Of a stretch of DNA of 64,000 bases, positions 44,679 to 53,829 are shown one piece after another; positions within the stretch are counted from its first letter, which is position 1, and each line of letters opens with the position of its first letter. The notes under the pieces were generated by a model, which saw only the letters and a list, made by a program, of their open reading frames with translations, ran no database searches and was not told where the DNA came from. A program made the position numbers and the translations under genes. Source of the stretch: Chitinophaga caseinilytica (GTDB lineage: Bacteria; Bacteroidota; Bacteroidia; Chitinophagales; Chitinophagaceae); assembly GCF_038396765.1 (NCBI RefSeq), contig NZ_CP150096.1:3703001-3767000 (forward strand), in the 5' to 3' direction.

Positions 44679-45164
44679 ATGCCAACCAAACCTACGCACC
44701 GGCTCGAGCTGGATGATCTCGACCTCAATATCATTTCCGCGCTGTCTACGGATGCGGACACTTCCCACAAGGAACTCGCGAAGCGGTACAACGTATCGCC
44801 CGGCACGATCCACTTCCGCGTGTTGCGGATGAAGGACCACGGCATTCTTGGCGAATCCAAAATGAAAGTGAACCTGCAAAGCATCGGCCTGAAAGTCACC
44901 GCTTTCGTAGGCATTTACCTGCAAAACGGGTCGAAGCATGATTTTGTAGTGGCGAAACTGCAACGGATTCGTGAAGTGGTACGGGTGCATACCCTCACCG
45001 GGCAGTTCAGCCTGCTGGCGGAAGTGGTGTGTACGGACAGGGAACACCTGCGGTCGGTACTGTACGACCAGGTAATGCAGATTTCCGGCGTAGACCGGAC
45101 GGAATCGATGATTTCGCTGCAGGAGGAGTTTACCAAAGATATTCATGTACCGTATTTTGCATAA
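44679..45164 (+). CDS. Lrp/AsnC-family transcriptional regulator
   Basis: A 161-residue regulator. The N-terminal helix-turn-helix (LDDLDLNIISALSTDADTSH, KELAKRYNVSPGTIHFRVLR) is followed by a RAM/AsnC effector-binding domain (about 70-150, with VGIYLQNGSKHDFVVAKL and VRVHTLTGQFSLLAEVVC). The ligand (amino acid) is unknown. It stands alone with a strong terminator after it. Confidence 0.88.
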   Translation: MPTKPTHRLELDDLDLNIISALSTDADTSHKELAKRYNVSPGTIHFRVLRMKDHGILGESKMKVNLQSIGLKVTAFVGIYLQNGSKHDFVVAKLQRIREVVRVHTLTGQFSLLAEVVCTDREHLRSVLYDQVMQISGVDRTESMISLQEEFTKDIHVPYFA

Positions 45165-45184
45165 AATCATTTTCCCGTAAATAG

Positions 45185-45220
45185 AAACAGGAAGCATAAT
45201 CGAATGCTTCCTGTTTTTTT
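45185..45220 (+). terminator. Intrinsic terminator after the Lrp gene
   Basis: Perfect 13-bp stem AAACAGGAAGCAT (45185-45197) / ATGCTTCCTGTTT (45204-45216), 6-nt loop, T run to 45220. It separates convergent genes and may act on both. Confidence 0.92.
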
Positions 45221-45238
45221 ATGCATTTACTGTAGCTA

Positions 45239-46972
45239 TCAATCCACGATCGTAGACGAAGACGCGATCTTCACATCCGCGTATTTCCATGCTTCGTCGA
45301 ACGCAGCTTTGGCTTTTTGTGCTTCGGCGGTCTTGTTTTGTTTGGACAGCGCGGCTTGCAGCCCGATGAGCGCCCAGCCGTTTTTCCGCCAGGTTTTCAG
45401 ATCGTCGAGGTACACGCGTTCCGCTTCCTTGAATTTCCCCGCTTTGAGCAGCACTGCGCCCAGGTGGTGGCGGACAGAGAAGAACCAGTCTGGCGGCTCG
45501 TTGTAATTGAGACGGTCTTCCAGCGCGATGGCATCCTGCAGGAGCGTGGCGGCTTCGTCCGGTTTGCCCTGTTGAAGGGCCACGCCGGCCGTCAGCACTT
45601 TCGACGCGATTTGCGCGAGGTCTGCCGTGGTATTGATGTTCCAGATGGTAATGTCTTTGAGGGTCGTATCGGCGGCAAGCAGATGCAGGCTGTCCATCTC
45701 AACGCCGGCGCTTTTCAGGTCGTGCTTGCCGAGGTAAGCCATGCCTTTGGCATAATGCCAGACGGCGCGGGGATATACCAGATCGGCAGGAGGAGCGGGG
45801 AGCGCGAGGATCGTGTCCCACATCGACAGCTTCACCGCCACGTACATGGGAATGGTGTAATAATGCTGTAAGGTGCCCCATCCCGGCATGCGCATAATGG
45901 CTTCCGAGGTGTGCGCGTGCAGTTTTTGCGCCGCATCCCAGGCCCATTTCGAATTGCCTTCCAGCGTGGCGGTTGCTACGAGGAAGTGATAATTGTGGGG
46001 ATAGTAAGCCAGGGGATAGGCGCCCTGGGCATTGCAGGCCGTGGCATATGTGCTGTCTGCCGTTACGGCGTGGATGTTGGACAGCGATCCCAAATGATAA
46101 TCGCCGGTGTTGATGTAAATGTGCGATGGCATATGCAATAGATGCCCGGCTCCCGGCACGAGCGTATCCAGCAAACCGGCGCTGGCCATGGCCACTTCGG
46201 GCCGGGCGGAAGTTTCCACGGCATGGATGTAAAAGTGATGCGCGCCGGCATGTTTGGGATGTTGCCGGATCAGTTGCTCCAGCAATTTGACGATCGCCGG
46301 CGTCCACGCGCGGGGAACTTTCGTGATTTTATCGTACAGGTCCCAGGGATGGAGGTTCATCATGGATTCCGCGTACATCGTGCCCACGTCGGGGTTAGAC
46401 GGGAATTGCGCGTATACTTTCTTCATGGCGGCGGAATAGGCGATGTCCAGCGGCTTGCGGTCTTCCGGCGGCTCTTTCGCGTAACGGGCGCTCAATGCGC
46501 CGATAAGCGCCTTTTCCACCGGCGAGCTGTTTGCGGACAGTGATTGCGCTTTAGCGGCCGCTTCGTATGCCCGCTGGAAGTTATCTTCCTCCATACCGGC
46601 ATTGTAATTCGGCCCCAGCACATATGCGAAGCCCCAATACGCCATGGCGCAGGTGGAATCCAGGCGGGCGGCTTCGTGGAAGGAGCGCGCGGCTTCGGCA
46701 TGATTGAACCCGTAGGCCAGCATGAGGCCCTGGTTGAAATAGCGTTGTGCTTCAGGGTTGGCGGTGGTTATCTTGAAATCGATCCCGCCGAGCCCTTCCA
46801 GCAGGGGCGCCTTTTTACCGGAAGCGTACCAGTCTTTATCGTGCGTGGGCGGAACGGCGCAGCCGATAGACGGGGCGGCTTTGCCGGTGGAGTCCGTTTC
46901 CTTCGGCTTTGGGGAATTGTTGCAGGCGGAAAAAATACACGTCGATAACAGTGCAAAGCAGATTTGTCTCAT
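45239..46972 (-). CDS. TPR-repeat lipoprotein
   Basis: A 577-residue lipoprotein: MRQICFALLSTCIFSACNN gives a lipobox with Cys near residue 17. TPR-like helices are spread along the chain (AQRYFNQGLMLAYGFNHAEA, ARSFHEAARLDSTCAMAYWG, KFKEAERVYLDDLKTWRKNG). HHFYIHAVE and HLLHMPSHIYI add conserved His residues in the middle. Start 46972 is preferred because it opens the signal sequence. No enzymatic assignment is made. It belongs to a broadly distributed group of TPR proteins of unknown function. Confidence 0.7.
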   Translation of the reverse strand: MRQICFALLSTCIFSACNNSPKPKETDSTGKAAPSIGCAVPPTHDKDWYASGKKAPLLEGLGGIDFKITTANPEAQRYFNQGLMLAYGFNHAEAARSFHEAARLDSTCAMAYWGFAYVLGPNYNAGMEEDNFQRAYEAAAKAQSLSANSSPVEKALIGALSARYAKEPPEDRKPLDIAYSAAMKKVYAQFPSNPDVGTMYAESMMNLHPWDLYDKITKVPRAWTPAIVKLLEQLIRQHPKHAGAHHFYIHAVETSARPEVAMASAGLLDTLVPGAGHLLHMPSHIYINTGDYHLGSLSNIHAVTADSTYATACNAQGAYPLAYYPHNYHFLVATATLEGNSKWAWDAAQKLHAHTSEAIMRMPGWGTLQHYYTIPMYVAVKLSMWDTILALPAPPADLVYPRAVWHYAKGMAYLGKHDLKSAGVEMDSLHLLAADTTLKDITIWNINTTADLAQIASKVLTAGVALQQGKPDEAATLLQDAIALEDRLNYNEPPDWFFSVRHHLGAVLLKAGKFKEAERVYLDDLKTWRKNGWALIGLQAALSKQNKTAEAQKAKAAFDEAWKYADVKIASSSTIVD

Positions 46973-47080
46973 AAGAAAATACAGTTTGAGAACATGAAGG
47001 ATGTTATTTGGAGTTGACATAAATGCGTCATAAGTACAAGCGCATGCCGTGCTGTTGGTTGATACGATCACACAGCGCCC

Positions 47081-47160
47081 GGTGGGGTGTCCGGACGGAA
47101 ATCCAGGTCCGATGCACCTAATTTACGCATAATCTGCTTTTCTTGTGGAGGGTGGGGTGT
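47081..47160. repeat. Two direct GGTGGGGTGT repeats, 70 bases apart
   Basis: GGTGGGGTGT occurs at 47081-47090 and again at 47151-47160 within the 229-base gap between two minus-strand genes. They could be regulator sites or chance. Confidence 0.3.
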
Positions 47161-47201
47161 ATTTTTTCCAAAGAGTTGGCAATGTATGGTTTAGTGAATG
47201 A

Positions 47202-48434
47202 TTACGGACAGCCGCGGGGTTTGTTGCGCATGTAGAGTTTGCTTTTTTCGGCGAAGGCCATGCCGGGCTGATTGGCGTGCCTGGCGTCGAGGGCGCGCAG
47301 TTCGCCTTCGATGCGCATGAGGGCGCTGAGCTGATTGTTCAGGCAGCCGATCCGTTCCCGGCTGCGGGCGCTCGTGCTGTTCTCCGCTTTGCATATCTCG
47401 AGCTTGGCGTTGAGGATGTCTTCCTGCACCACGGCCAGCGGGTCCATCATACTGGCCATGCTCCGCTGTGCATTGCTGTTTTGCTGGTAGACATTGCCTT
47501 CCCGCGCCTGGGCCAGCGCCGCTTCGCGCTTGCGCGCCTGTTCCTTCTTGAAGTCGATCAGCAAAGACCTTTCTCCTGCGCAGGGGCCGCCTCCCGCAGT
47601 GGCTGCCCGGTCGAGCTTTTCCTTTTCCTTTTCGATGTTGAGATTCGCCTGCCGGCTGTACTCGGCTTCGCGCGGAACGAACGATTCCGTGTGCAGGCAG
47701 GCGTTGGCGGGCTCGATGTTCGTGACGCGGCAGCTATATCCTTCCGACCTGAATTCGGTGATGATGTAAAGCCCTTCGTCGGTTTTGAGGTACCCCACGC
47801 CCATGTTCCCCAGGAACTTGCGCGGGTGCAGCTTCTCGGGGTAGCGGTCGCCATACACGTACCACGTCATCCCCGGGTGTGTCGAAAACCGGTAGGCCAC
47901 AGCCGTCATCCTGCCGTCGCAATACGTGGCGGTAACGCCCTTCCGCTGCAGGTCTGCCGACCCGTCGAACATCGCGGCAGCCTGCAGATAAGGGTTCTGG
48001 TCGGAGAAGCCCGTCGTCACCCATCTTTCGATCGTATTGTTTTTCCCTTTATTGGTATGATAACGGTACACATTGCCGGTCATGTTCATCACGTCGAACG
48101 AAAAATCGGGCAGTTCCGGGAAGAGCATATTTATCAGCCCGTCTTCCCGCGCCGGCAGCAACCCGATCACGCCGGTACTATTGTTTACGAACATGCACTG
48201 TTCGGCCATTTTGCCGGGCATGGTGATCTTGAGGTCGAATTCCATATTAAAGCAGAGCGACGGCTCATGCGGAACGATTGTCCGCGGCGATGTGGCGCCC
48301 GTCAGCACCGGTGCGCGCCTCACGGCGGTGCGCCACGCGGCTATGGATGCGGTATCTCTCCGCTCGGCGGGCTGGCCGCACACTTCGATGATGGCGGCAA
48401 GGAGCAGCCAAAAGGTACAAAGGGTCGTTTTCAC
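47202..48434 (-). CDS. Hypothetical exported protein in the OmpA-kinase module
   Basis: A 410-residue exported protein (signal MKTTLCTFWLLLAAIIEVCGQ). The N-terminal 230 residues look beta-rich (FDLKITMPGKMAEQCMFVNN, VTTGFSDQNPYLQAAAMFDG). The C-terminal part is helical and charged (EYSRQANLNIEKEKEKLDRA, KKEQARKREAALAQAREGN), with scattered cysteines. No known domain was recognised. It starts 11 bases after the OmpA-tailed gene and so belongs to the same transcript. Confidence 0.6.
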   Translation of the reverse strand: MKTTLCTFWLLLAAIIEVCGQPAERRDTASIAAWRTAVRRAPVLTGATSPRTIVPHEPSLCFNMEFDLKITMPGKMAEQCMFVNNSTGVIGLLPAREDGLINMLFPELPDFSFDVMNMTGNVYRYHTNKGKNNTIERWVTTGFSDQNPYLQAAAMFDGSADLQRKGVTATYCDGRMTAVAYRFSTHPGMTWYVYGDRYPEKLHPRKFLGNMGVGYLKTDEGLYIITEFRSEGYSCRVTNIEPANACLHTESFVPREAEYSRQANLNIEKEKEKLDRAATAGGGPCAGERSLLIDFKKEQARKREAALAQAREGNVYQQNSNAQRSMASMMDPLAVVQEDILNAKLEICKAENSTSARSRERIGCLNNQLSALMRIEGELRALDARHANQPGMAFAEKSKLYMRNKPRGCP

Positions 48435-48445
48435 GGGTAGGGGTT

Positions 48446-49738
48446 TTACAATTTCACGAATTCCACGCGGCGGTTACGGGCTTTCCCGTCTGCGGTGGTA
48501 TTGCTGGCTACGGGCTGCGATTCGCCCTTTCCATCGGTCTGTATCCGCGAACCTGCCACCGCGTAATTCTCTGTAATGTAGGTCTTCACGGCCGCGGCCC
48601 GGCGCTGCGACAGGCTGATGTTGCTGGCGTCGTCGCCATTGCTGTCTGTATGCCCGATGATCCTGATCCGCAATGCCGGCGTTTTCTGCAAAGCGTCGCC
48701 GAACTGGTCGATAATGGGGAAGGATTCGGGTTTGAGGTGGTCGCTGTTGACGTCGAACAGGATATCGCTGGTTACGGCTTTGCCTTCGCTCATGAGCTGT
48801 TTCACCAGCAGGCTGCGCGCGTCCGTGTCTCCGGAAGCAATGCGGAGGTTGCCGATGTACATGCCTGTTTCGGATGCGGGAATGATGGCGTTGTTGTTCA
48901 GGAAGAAAGTGTTGCGCATCCCGTCCGTCAGCGCCCGCGGCAGGTCGATCACCTTGTTGCCGTCGAGGTACAGCCGGATGCGGGATTTGTTCACCGAAAT
49001 GGCCACCGGCAGCACTTTATTGACGTACGACGTAAGGGGGAAATTACTTTTGTTGCCGATGATATCGTTGCCCAGTCCATATTCCAGCGTTTTTCCATCT
49101 TCTTCCGTGTAGCGGTGCAGGTTGATGAAGAAACGGTCTTTGTAGAACATGTCTTCCTTCAGGATATCTTTCACCTGGCTGAGGCCGAACTGGATGAAAG
49201 GCGTACTGCGCCCGCTTTCCGACCGGAGGAAAAGATCGAACTCAATGGTGCAGTTTTCCGGAAGCGGCCCTTTCACCACCGGCACCACGATGCAGTTATG
49301 CACCACATCCAGCCAGCGGCTGTCCTGCCCCGAAAGGGTGACAACCTTGCCGCTGCCGTTGGTATTCCACTGGGCGGGAAAATCGCCCAATCCGTCTTTG
49401 TCGAAATGATCTTCGAACAGCACCTTCGCGCCCGGCACGAAATCGCTGCCGCCGCTGGAAGTGACCGTTCCGGAAGCAGCGCCCTTGCCGGTTCCCGCGT
49501 TATCCTGGCCGGACGATGGCGCCGGTTGTGCCTTACGCTTGTCTTTCTTTTTGAAAATGCTGCCGATGGCGCGGCCGGCGTTGTCGAAGGCGGAATCGAG
49601 CCCGCGGTCGATGGAAGCGTCTACCCGGCTATTGGCTTTATCTTTGGCCCGTTGCTCCACCCGTTTTTGGACGGGCGCCTGCGCCAGGGCGGCGATGGTG
49701 CAGATGCACAGAATGGGGAGGAATACGATGCGTTTCAT
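48446..49738 (-). CDS. OmpA-tailed exported protein, copy 2
   Basis: A 430-residue paralogue of the protein at 38054: signal peptide (MKRIVFLPILCICTIAALAQ), charged helical stretch (VEQRAKDKANSRVDASIDRG), beta-rich middle (FEDHFDKDGLGDFPAQWNTN) and C-terminal OmpA domain (ILFDVNSDHLKPESFPIIDQ, IIGHTDSNGDDASNISLSQR, NRRVEFVKL). It is expected to bind peptidoglycan. It lies 81 bases downstream of the response regulator on the same strand. Confidence 0.85.
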   Translation of the reverse strand: MKRIVFLPILCICTIAALAQAPVQKRVEQRAKDKANSRVDASIDRGLDSAFDNAGRAIGSIFKKKDKRKAQPAPSSGQDNAGTGKGAASGTVTSSGGSDFVPGAKVLFEDHFDKDGLGDFPAQWNTNGSGKVVTLSGQDSRWLDVVHNCIVVPVVKGPLPENCTIEFDLFLRSESGRSTPFIQFGLSQVKDILKEDMFYKDRFFINLHRYTEEDGKTLEYGLGNDIIGNKSNFPLTSYVNKVLPVAISVNKSRIRLYLDGNKVIDLPRALTDGMRNTFFLNNNAIIPASETGMYIGNLRIASGDTDARSLLVKQLMSEGKAVTSDILFDVNSDHLKPESFPIIDQFGDALQKTPALRIRIIGHTDSNGDDASNISLSQRRAAAVKTYITENYAVAGSRIQTDGKGESQPVASNTTADGKARNRRVEFVKL

Positions 49739-49819
49739 GGTCGTGGGTTTTAATCCAAACCTACTGGGAACGCGCTAGGGGAACAACTACATATCCATGT
49801 CGCGGGAGGGGAGGAGGTG

Positions 49820-50455
49820 TCAGACGAGTTTGTCGCGGATAGCCCGGGAAACCGCGCCTGCGGCGGAATGTACGTGGAGTTTGTCGTAGATTTTTTTGAT
49901 ATGGAAGCGGACGGTGTCGATGGTGACGCCCAGCTCGGCCGCCATCATTTTATAGCTGTAGCCTTTGACGAGGAGCTGGAGGATGGCGGTTTCCTTGTCG
50001 GTGAGGTTGCTGGTTTCCTGTTCGGGGCTCGCGGCTTTCGGCACCATGGCCAGCACTTTTTTCGCCACAGACCCCGTCATGGGCGCGCCTCCGGCCAGCA
50101 CGGTGCGCACGGCGCCGGGGAGCTCTTCGGTTACGTGCTGCTTCAGCAAATACCCGGAAGCCCCGGCACAGATGGCGTTGAAAATATTGTCGGTATCGTC
50201 GAAAATCGTGAGCATGATCACCGGCAACTGCGGGCTTACCTGCCTGATCCGCTTTACGGCCGCCACACCGTCTACCACGGGCATGTCGATGTCCATCAAC
50301 ACCACGTCGGGCCGCAGCTGTTCCAGGTCTGTTTCCACAGTTTCCGCATTGGGCATGGCAGCAGCCATTTCGAGATCGTCTTCCGACTCGATCAGTGCGC
50401 CGATGCTGGTGCGGAGCGCCTCATTATCATCATAAACCAAAACCTTTATCGCCAT
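49820..50455 (-). CDS. NarL/LuxR-type response regulator
   Basis: A 211-residue two-component regulator. The receiver domain (about 1-120) has the acidic pair DD at 9-10, phospho-acceptor Asp55 (VVLMDIDMP) and Lys in SGYLLKQHV. The LuxR-type helix-turn-helix (about 145-205) has LTDKETAILQLLVKGYSYKM then MAAELGVTIDTVRFHIKKIY. It lies 42 bases after the kinase gene at 50498, its evident partner, and upstream of the OmpA-tailed gene, a possible target. Confidence 0.92.
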   Translation of the reverse strand: MAIKVLVYDDNEALRTSIGALIESEDDLEMAAAMPNAETVETDLEQLRPDVVLMDIDMPVVDGVAAVKRIRQVSPQLPVIMLTIFDDTDNIFNAICAGASGYLLKQHVTEELPGAVRTVLAGGAPMTGSVAKKVLAMVPKAASPEQETSNLTDKETAILQLLVKGYSYKMMAAELGVTIDTVRFHIKKIYDKLHVHSAAGAVSRAIRDKLV

Positions 50456-50497
50456 GGGCTAAAAGTAATCATACCGTTTTATCCGGCCACTACATGA

Positions 50498-52687
50498 TCA
50501 TGTAATGGGTATTTTGAGCAGGATGGTAGTGCCGCTTCCCGGTGCAGAATCGATCCCGAGCGTGCCGTGCAGCGCCCTGGCGCGCGATTGCATATTCTGC
50601 AGCCCGCTGGTGGATTTGTGTGCCGTCGTGTCGAACCCCGCCCCGTTGTCGGCGATCCGTAGCACGAGGCTTCGGCCCTCCGTCCGGATGTCTACCGTCA
50701 CCACCGAAGCGCCGGCGTATTTGGCGATGTTGTTCACCGCTTCCTTGTAAATGAGGAAGAAATCGCGGCGCTGCTGCATGTTGAGCCCCGTTCCCAACAG
50801 CTGCTCGTTGATATGGATATCCGTCCGCACTTGCTTGCTTTCCAGCGTTTGCGCCGCGTATTCCCGCATACGCGCCACCATGTTTTCCAGTTTGTCGTTT
50901 TCCGGCTTGATGGCCCATACGATGTCGCTGATGCCCTGCTGCGCGGCGTTGGACTGCTCGGAAATGGAATGGATATAATTCAGGGTTTTCCCTTTGTCTT
51001 TCTCGATGCTTTTACCGGATACTTCAGACAGAATGCGGATGCTGGTCAGCGTAGACCCGATCTCGTCGTGCAAATCCTGCGCGATGTTGTTGCGGACGGC
51101 CAGCAAGGTTTCCTGTTCCCGGATTTTCCTTTTCAGCTGATACCGGTTGAAGGAAAAATAGCCGATAATACACAGCAACAGCAGTCCCGCGAGGAGAAAA
51201 TTGCGCGTGGTACGGGAGTTTTTCAGTTGCCTTTCCTGCAATTGCTGCTCTTTTTCCGCCAGTTCCAATTGTTGGCGGGTACTTTTCGCCAGGAGCTCCT
51301 GGCGCTCCAGCTGCTCGCGCTGCAGGGCTTTTTCGCGCGATAATAAATCGATCTCCTGTTGTTTTTTCTCGGCTTCGAGGCGGTTACCGGCGAGGAGCGC
51401 CGCCTGTTTTTCCAACTGCAATGCCTTGATTTTCCGTTCGGCATGTAGCTGCGCGATGAGGTGGTCTTTTTTCTCGGTTTCGTATTTGGTTTCCAGCTCC
51501 GCGATGTCCGACGCCGTACGGTCTTTGATGATGCTGTCGCGGTAGGCGATGTGGAGATTGTAGTTTTGATAGGCGCGTTCGTAATCCTGGCGGTCGCGGT
51601 AAAAAAGCGCGCGTTGGTAGTAGAGGTCGCGGAGGTTGTATTTGTCGTTCCGTGCCGCCGCCAGCAGCTGCGCTTTATGGAACCAGGCGGCCGTTTGCGA
51701 GGAGTCCGTTTTCATGGAGGCCATCCCAGCTGCGATGTAGCGGCGCGAGAGCATGATCGGGTCTTTACCGCTGCGTTCCAGCAGTTCGATCGCCTTCAGC
51801 TCGTGGCGGATGGCGGATGCTGGGTCTTTCCGGGCGCTGGCAACCAGCGAGGCCGTAACATAGGCATGCACAATGCGGGCCGTATCGCCCGTTTGCAGGG
51901 CGTATTGGAGGCCGCGCTGCTGGTAGCGAAGTGCTTCGTCGTTGTTCACGCCGATGTAGAACTGGCTGAGGTTGCAGCATCCCAAAGACAGCCGCGCGAT
52001 GTCGCCCGTTTTTTCCCGGCAGGCGATGGATTTCAGGGCGTATTCGATCGTTTTGTCCTTTTGCTTCAATTCATAATACAAGGTAGCGAGGTTGTTGTAG
52101 GTGGCGGCTTTCTCGCCATCGTACCCTTCGCCGAGCGTTTCATAAATTCCCGCCGCGCGCAGGAGGCATTCCGCTTTGTTCTTCATGTCGCCTTTCATGC
52201 CCCAGGTGTACCCGAAATCGTTATACGCCAGCGCGGCGTAGCGCGACGGATGCGCCGCGAACCAGCCGACGCTCTTCTCGAAAAAGGGGATCGCTTCATC
52301 GTACCGCTTGTCGTACATCCTGACCTGCGCCAGCTGCATCTGCGTAATCGCCAGGATCTGCTGCCGCCCCAGCTGCTGGCCGATCGCCTGCGCGCGCCGG
52401 GCCTCGGTTTCGGCCTTTTCCAGGTCGCCTTTGTCGATCAGCACGTCCGTCCGCTCGATGATGGCGTACGCCATGCCCGCGCGGTAATTCTTCCGGCGAC
52501 TGAACGCTTCGGCCAGGTTGCAGTAATGCAGTGCGGAATCGTACCGGGATTCGGTGAAAAAGTTTTCTGCGGTGGCGATCAGTTGCGCGGTGTGAAGGGA
52601 ATCTCGGGGGAAGGATTGCGCCTTCGCCCGGGGAGTCGAAATCGCGAGTATGAGCAAGATCAGTAAGGATCGCTGCCGGCGTTTCAT
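50498..52687 (-). CDS. TPR sensor histidine kinase, partner of the LuxR regulator
   Basis: A 729-residue sensor kinase with signal peptide (MKRRQRSLLILLILAISTPRAKAQ), TPR repeats to about residue 395, a coiled coil with many Glu/Gln/Leu (about 400-490), one transmembrane helix (FLLAGLLLLCIIGYFSF), HisKA_3 with NIAQDLHDEIGSTL (His540) and a HATPase domain (EAVNNIAKYAGA, DNGAGFD, SGLQNMQSRARALHGTLGID). It is co-oriented with the response regulator. The signal sensed is unknown. Confidence 0.9.
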   Translation of the reverse strand: MKRRQRSLLILLILAISTPRAKAQSFPRDSLHTAQLIATAENFFTESRYDSALHYCNLAEAFSRRKNYRAGMAYAIIERTDVLIDKGDLEKAETEARRAQAIGQQLGRQQILAITQMQLAQVRMYDKRYDEAIPFFEKSVGWFAAHPSRYAALAYNDFGYTWGMKGDMKNKAECLLRAAGIYETLGEGYDGEKAATYNNLATLYYELKQKDKTIEYALKSIACREKTGDIARLSLGCCNLSQFYIGVNNDEALRYQQRGLQYALQTGDTARIVHAYVTASLVASARKDPASAIRHELKAIELLERSGKDPIMLSRRYIAAGMASMKTDSSQTAAWFHKAQLLAAARNDKYNLRDLYYQRALFYRDRQDYERAYQNYNLHIAYRDSIIKDRTASDIAELETKYETEKKDHLIAQLHAERKIKALQLEKQAALLAGNRLEAEKKQQEIDLLSREKALQREQLERQELLAKSTRQQLELAEKEQQLQERQLKNSRTTRNFLLAGLLLLCIIGYFSFNRYQLKRKIREQETLLAVRNNIAQDLHDEIGSTLTSIRILSEVSGKSIEKDKGKTLNYIHSISEQSNAAQQGISDIVWAIKPENDKLENMVARMREYAAQTLESKQVRTDIHINEQLLGTGLNMQQRRDFFLIYKEAVNNIAKYAGASVVTVDIRTEGRSLVLRIADNGAGFDTTAHKSTSGLQNMQSRARALHGTLGIDSAPGSGTTILLKIPIT

Positions 52688-52761
52688 CGGAAATGCTTTG
52701 TTTTTGGGGATATATGCGACTTCAAGTTACCAAGAATTCGGCGAATGGGGAAAAATAGGGG

Positions 52762-53718
52762 TCAGGGTTTGATTGTCAGCGTCCTGAATGATTTTACGTC
52801 CGCTTCCAGCACGTCTTCCCCGTTTTTCCCGGGGCGGAACCGCAGGCCGATAATCGCCGTGGCGCGGGGAGATACCTTGTCGGCCGAATGATGGATATGC
52901 AGTACGTAATGCATGTTACCTTTTTTATCGATCAACACATCGCCATGGCCCGTACCGTTTTGCTGTACCATTTGCCGGCTGATGACAGGATTGCCTTCAT
53001 ATTTTTTCCAGGGGCCCGTGGGCGAGGGGGCCGTTGCGTAGCCCACCGCGTAGTCCTTATTGCGGAAATCGTTGGCGGAATAAATAAGATAGTACAGATT
53101 TTTATGCCGGATGACCGTAGGCCCTTCCGCCACCGGCCATTCCGCACCCGCGGTGTTCTCCCATCCCGCGACGGCGGCCACGCATTCCTTTTCCGTGCCT
53201 GGGATCACGTCCGACAGATCGGGTTTCATTTCCGTCACGAATATCCGGTTGCCTTGCTGGAGCTTCACATGGTAGAGGTACACCTTCCCGCTTTCGTCGA
53301 AAAAAATGAACGGATCGATCTGCTTGCCGGATCCACTGAGCCGTAAAGGCGCATCCTGGCGGAAAGGCCCTGCAGGAGCGGATGCCCGCGCGATAGCGAT
53401 CTGCTCGTCCGCCGTGTAGGCCATATAGCAGCTGCCGCCCCGCCGGAACACCTGCGGCGCCCAGAATCCCTTATTCCCGAAGGCTTCTCCGCGTTTCAGG
53501 GCCAGTTGTTCCGTGCTGTCTGCCGTTTGCGCCCAGGTTTTCAGATCCTTAGACGTATAATAAAGAAAACCCTCACTGCTGCCGGTCCCGTACAAATAAT
53601 ACGTTCCCCTGTGCACGAAAATCGTCGGGTCTGCGAGGAAAATCTGGGTGTCCTGGGATCGGGCGGGGATGGCGGCCATGAGCAAAATAGCGGAGGCGAT
53701 GGTTTTCAAGGGTGACAT
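52762..53718 (-). CDS. Glycoside hydrolase family 43-like protein
   Basis: A 318-residue secreted beta-propeller enzyme (signal MSPLKTIASAILLMAAIPARSQ). GH43 marks are FLADPTIFVHRGTYYLYGTG (general base Asp), ...KQIDPFIFFDESGKVYLYHV (pKa-modulating Asp) and WPVAEGPTVIRHKNLYYLIY (general acid Glu). GH43 enzymes cut arabinan or xylan side chains; the substrate is not predictable here. Start 53718 opens the signal peptide. It is not next to the SusCD genes. Confidence 0.85.
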   Translation of the reverse strand: MSPLKTIASAILLMAAIPARSQDTQIFLADPTIFVHRGTYYLYGTGSSEGFLYYTSKDLKTWAQTADSTEQLALKRGEAFGNKGFWAPQVFRRGGSCYMAYTADEQIAIARASAPAGPFRQDAPLRLSGSGKQIDPFIFFDESGKVYLYHVKLQQGNRIFVTEMKPDLSDVIPGTEKECVAAVAGWENTAGAEWPVAEGPTVIRHKNLYYLIYSANDFRNKDYAVGYATAPSPTGPWKKYEGNPVISRQMVQQNGTGHGDVLIDKKGNMHYVLHIHHSADKVSPRATAIIGLRFRPGKNGEDVLEADVKSFRTLTIKP

Positions 53719-53829
53719 GTCAGAAAAATAGCAAAAAGGCGGGATGTTTTCTATCCATGGAGATCGCTGGTGCTGTACGCGATTCGCTTTGCCCGCAACG
53801 GCAGGCAATTTTCATGGTAAAAAGAATTT

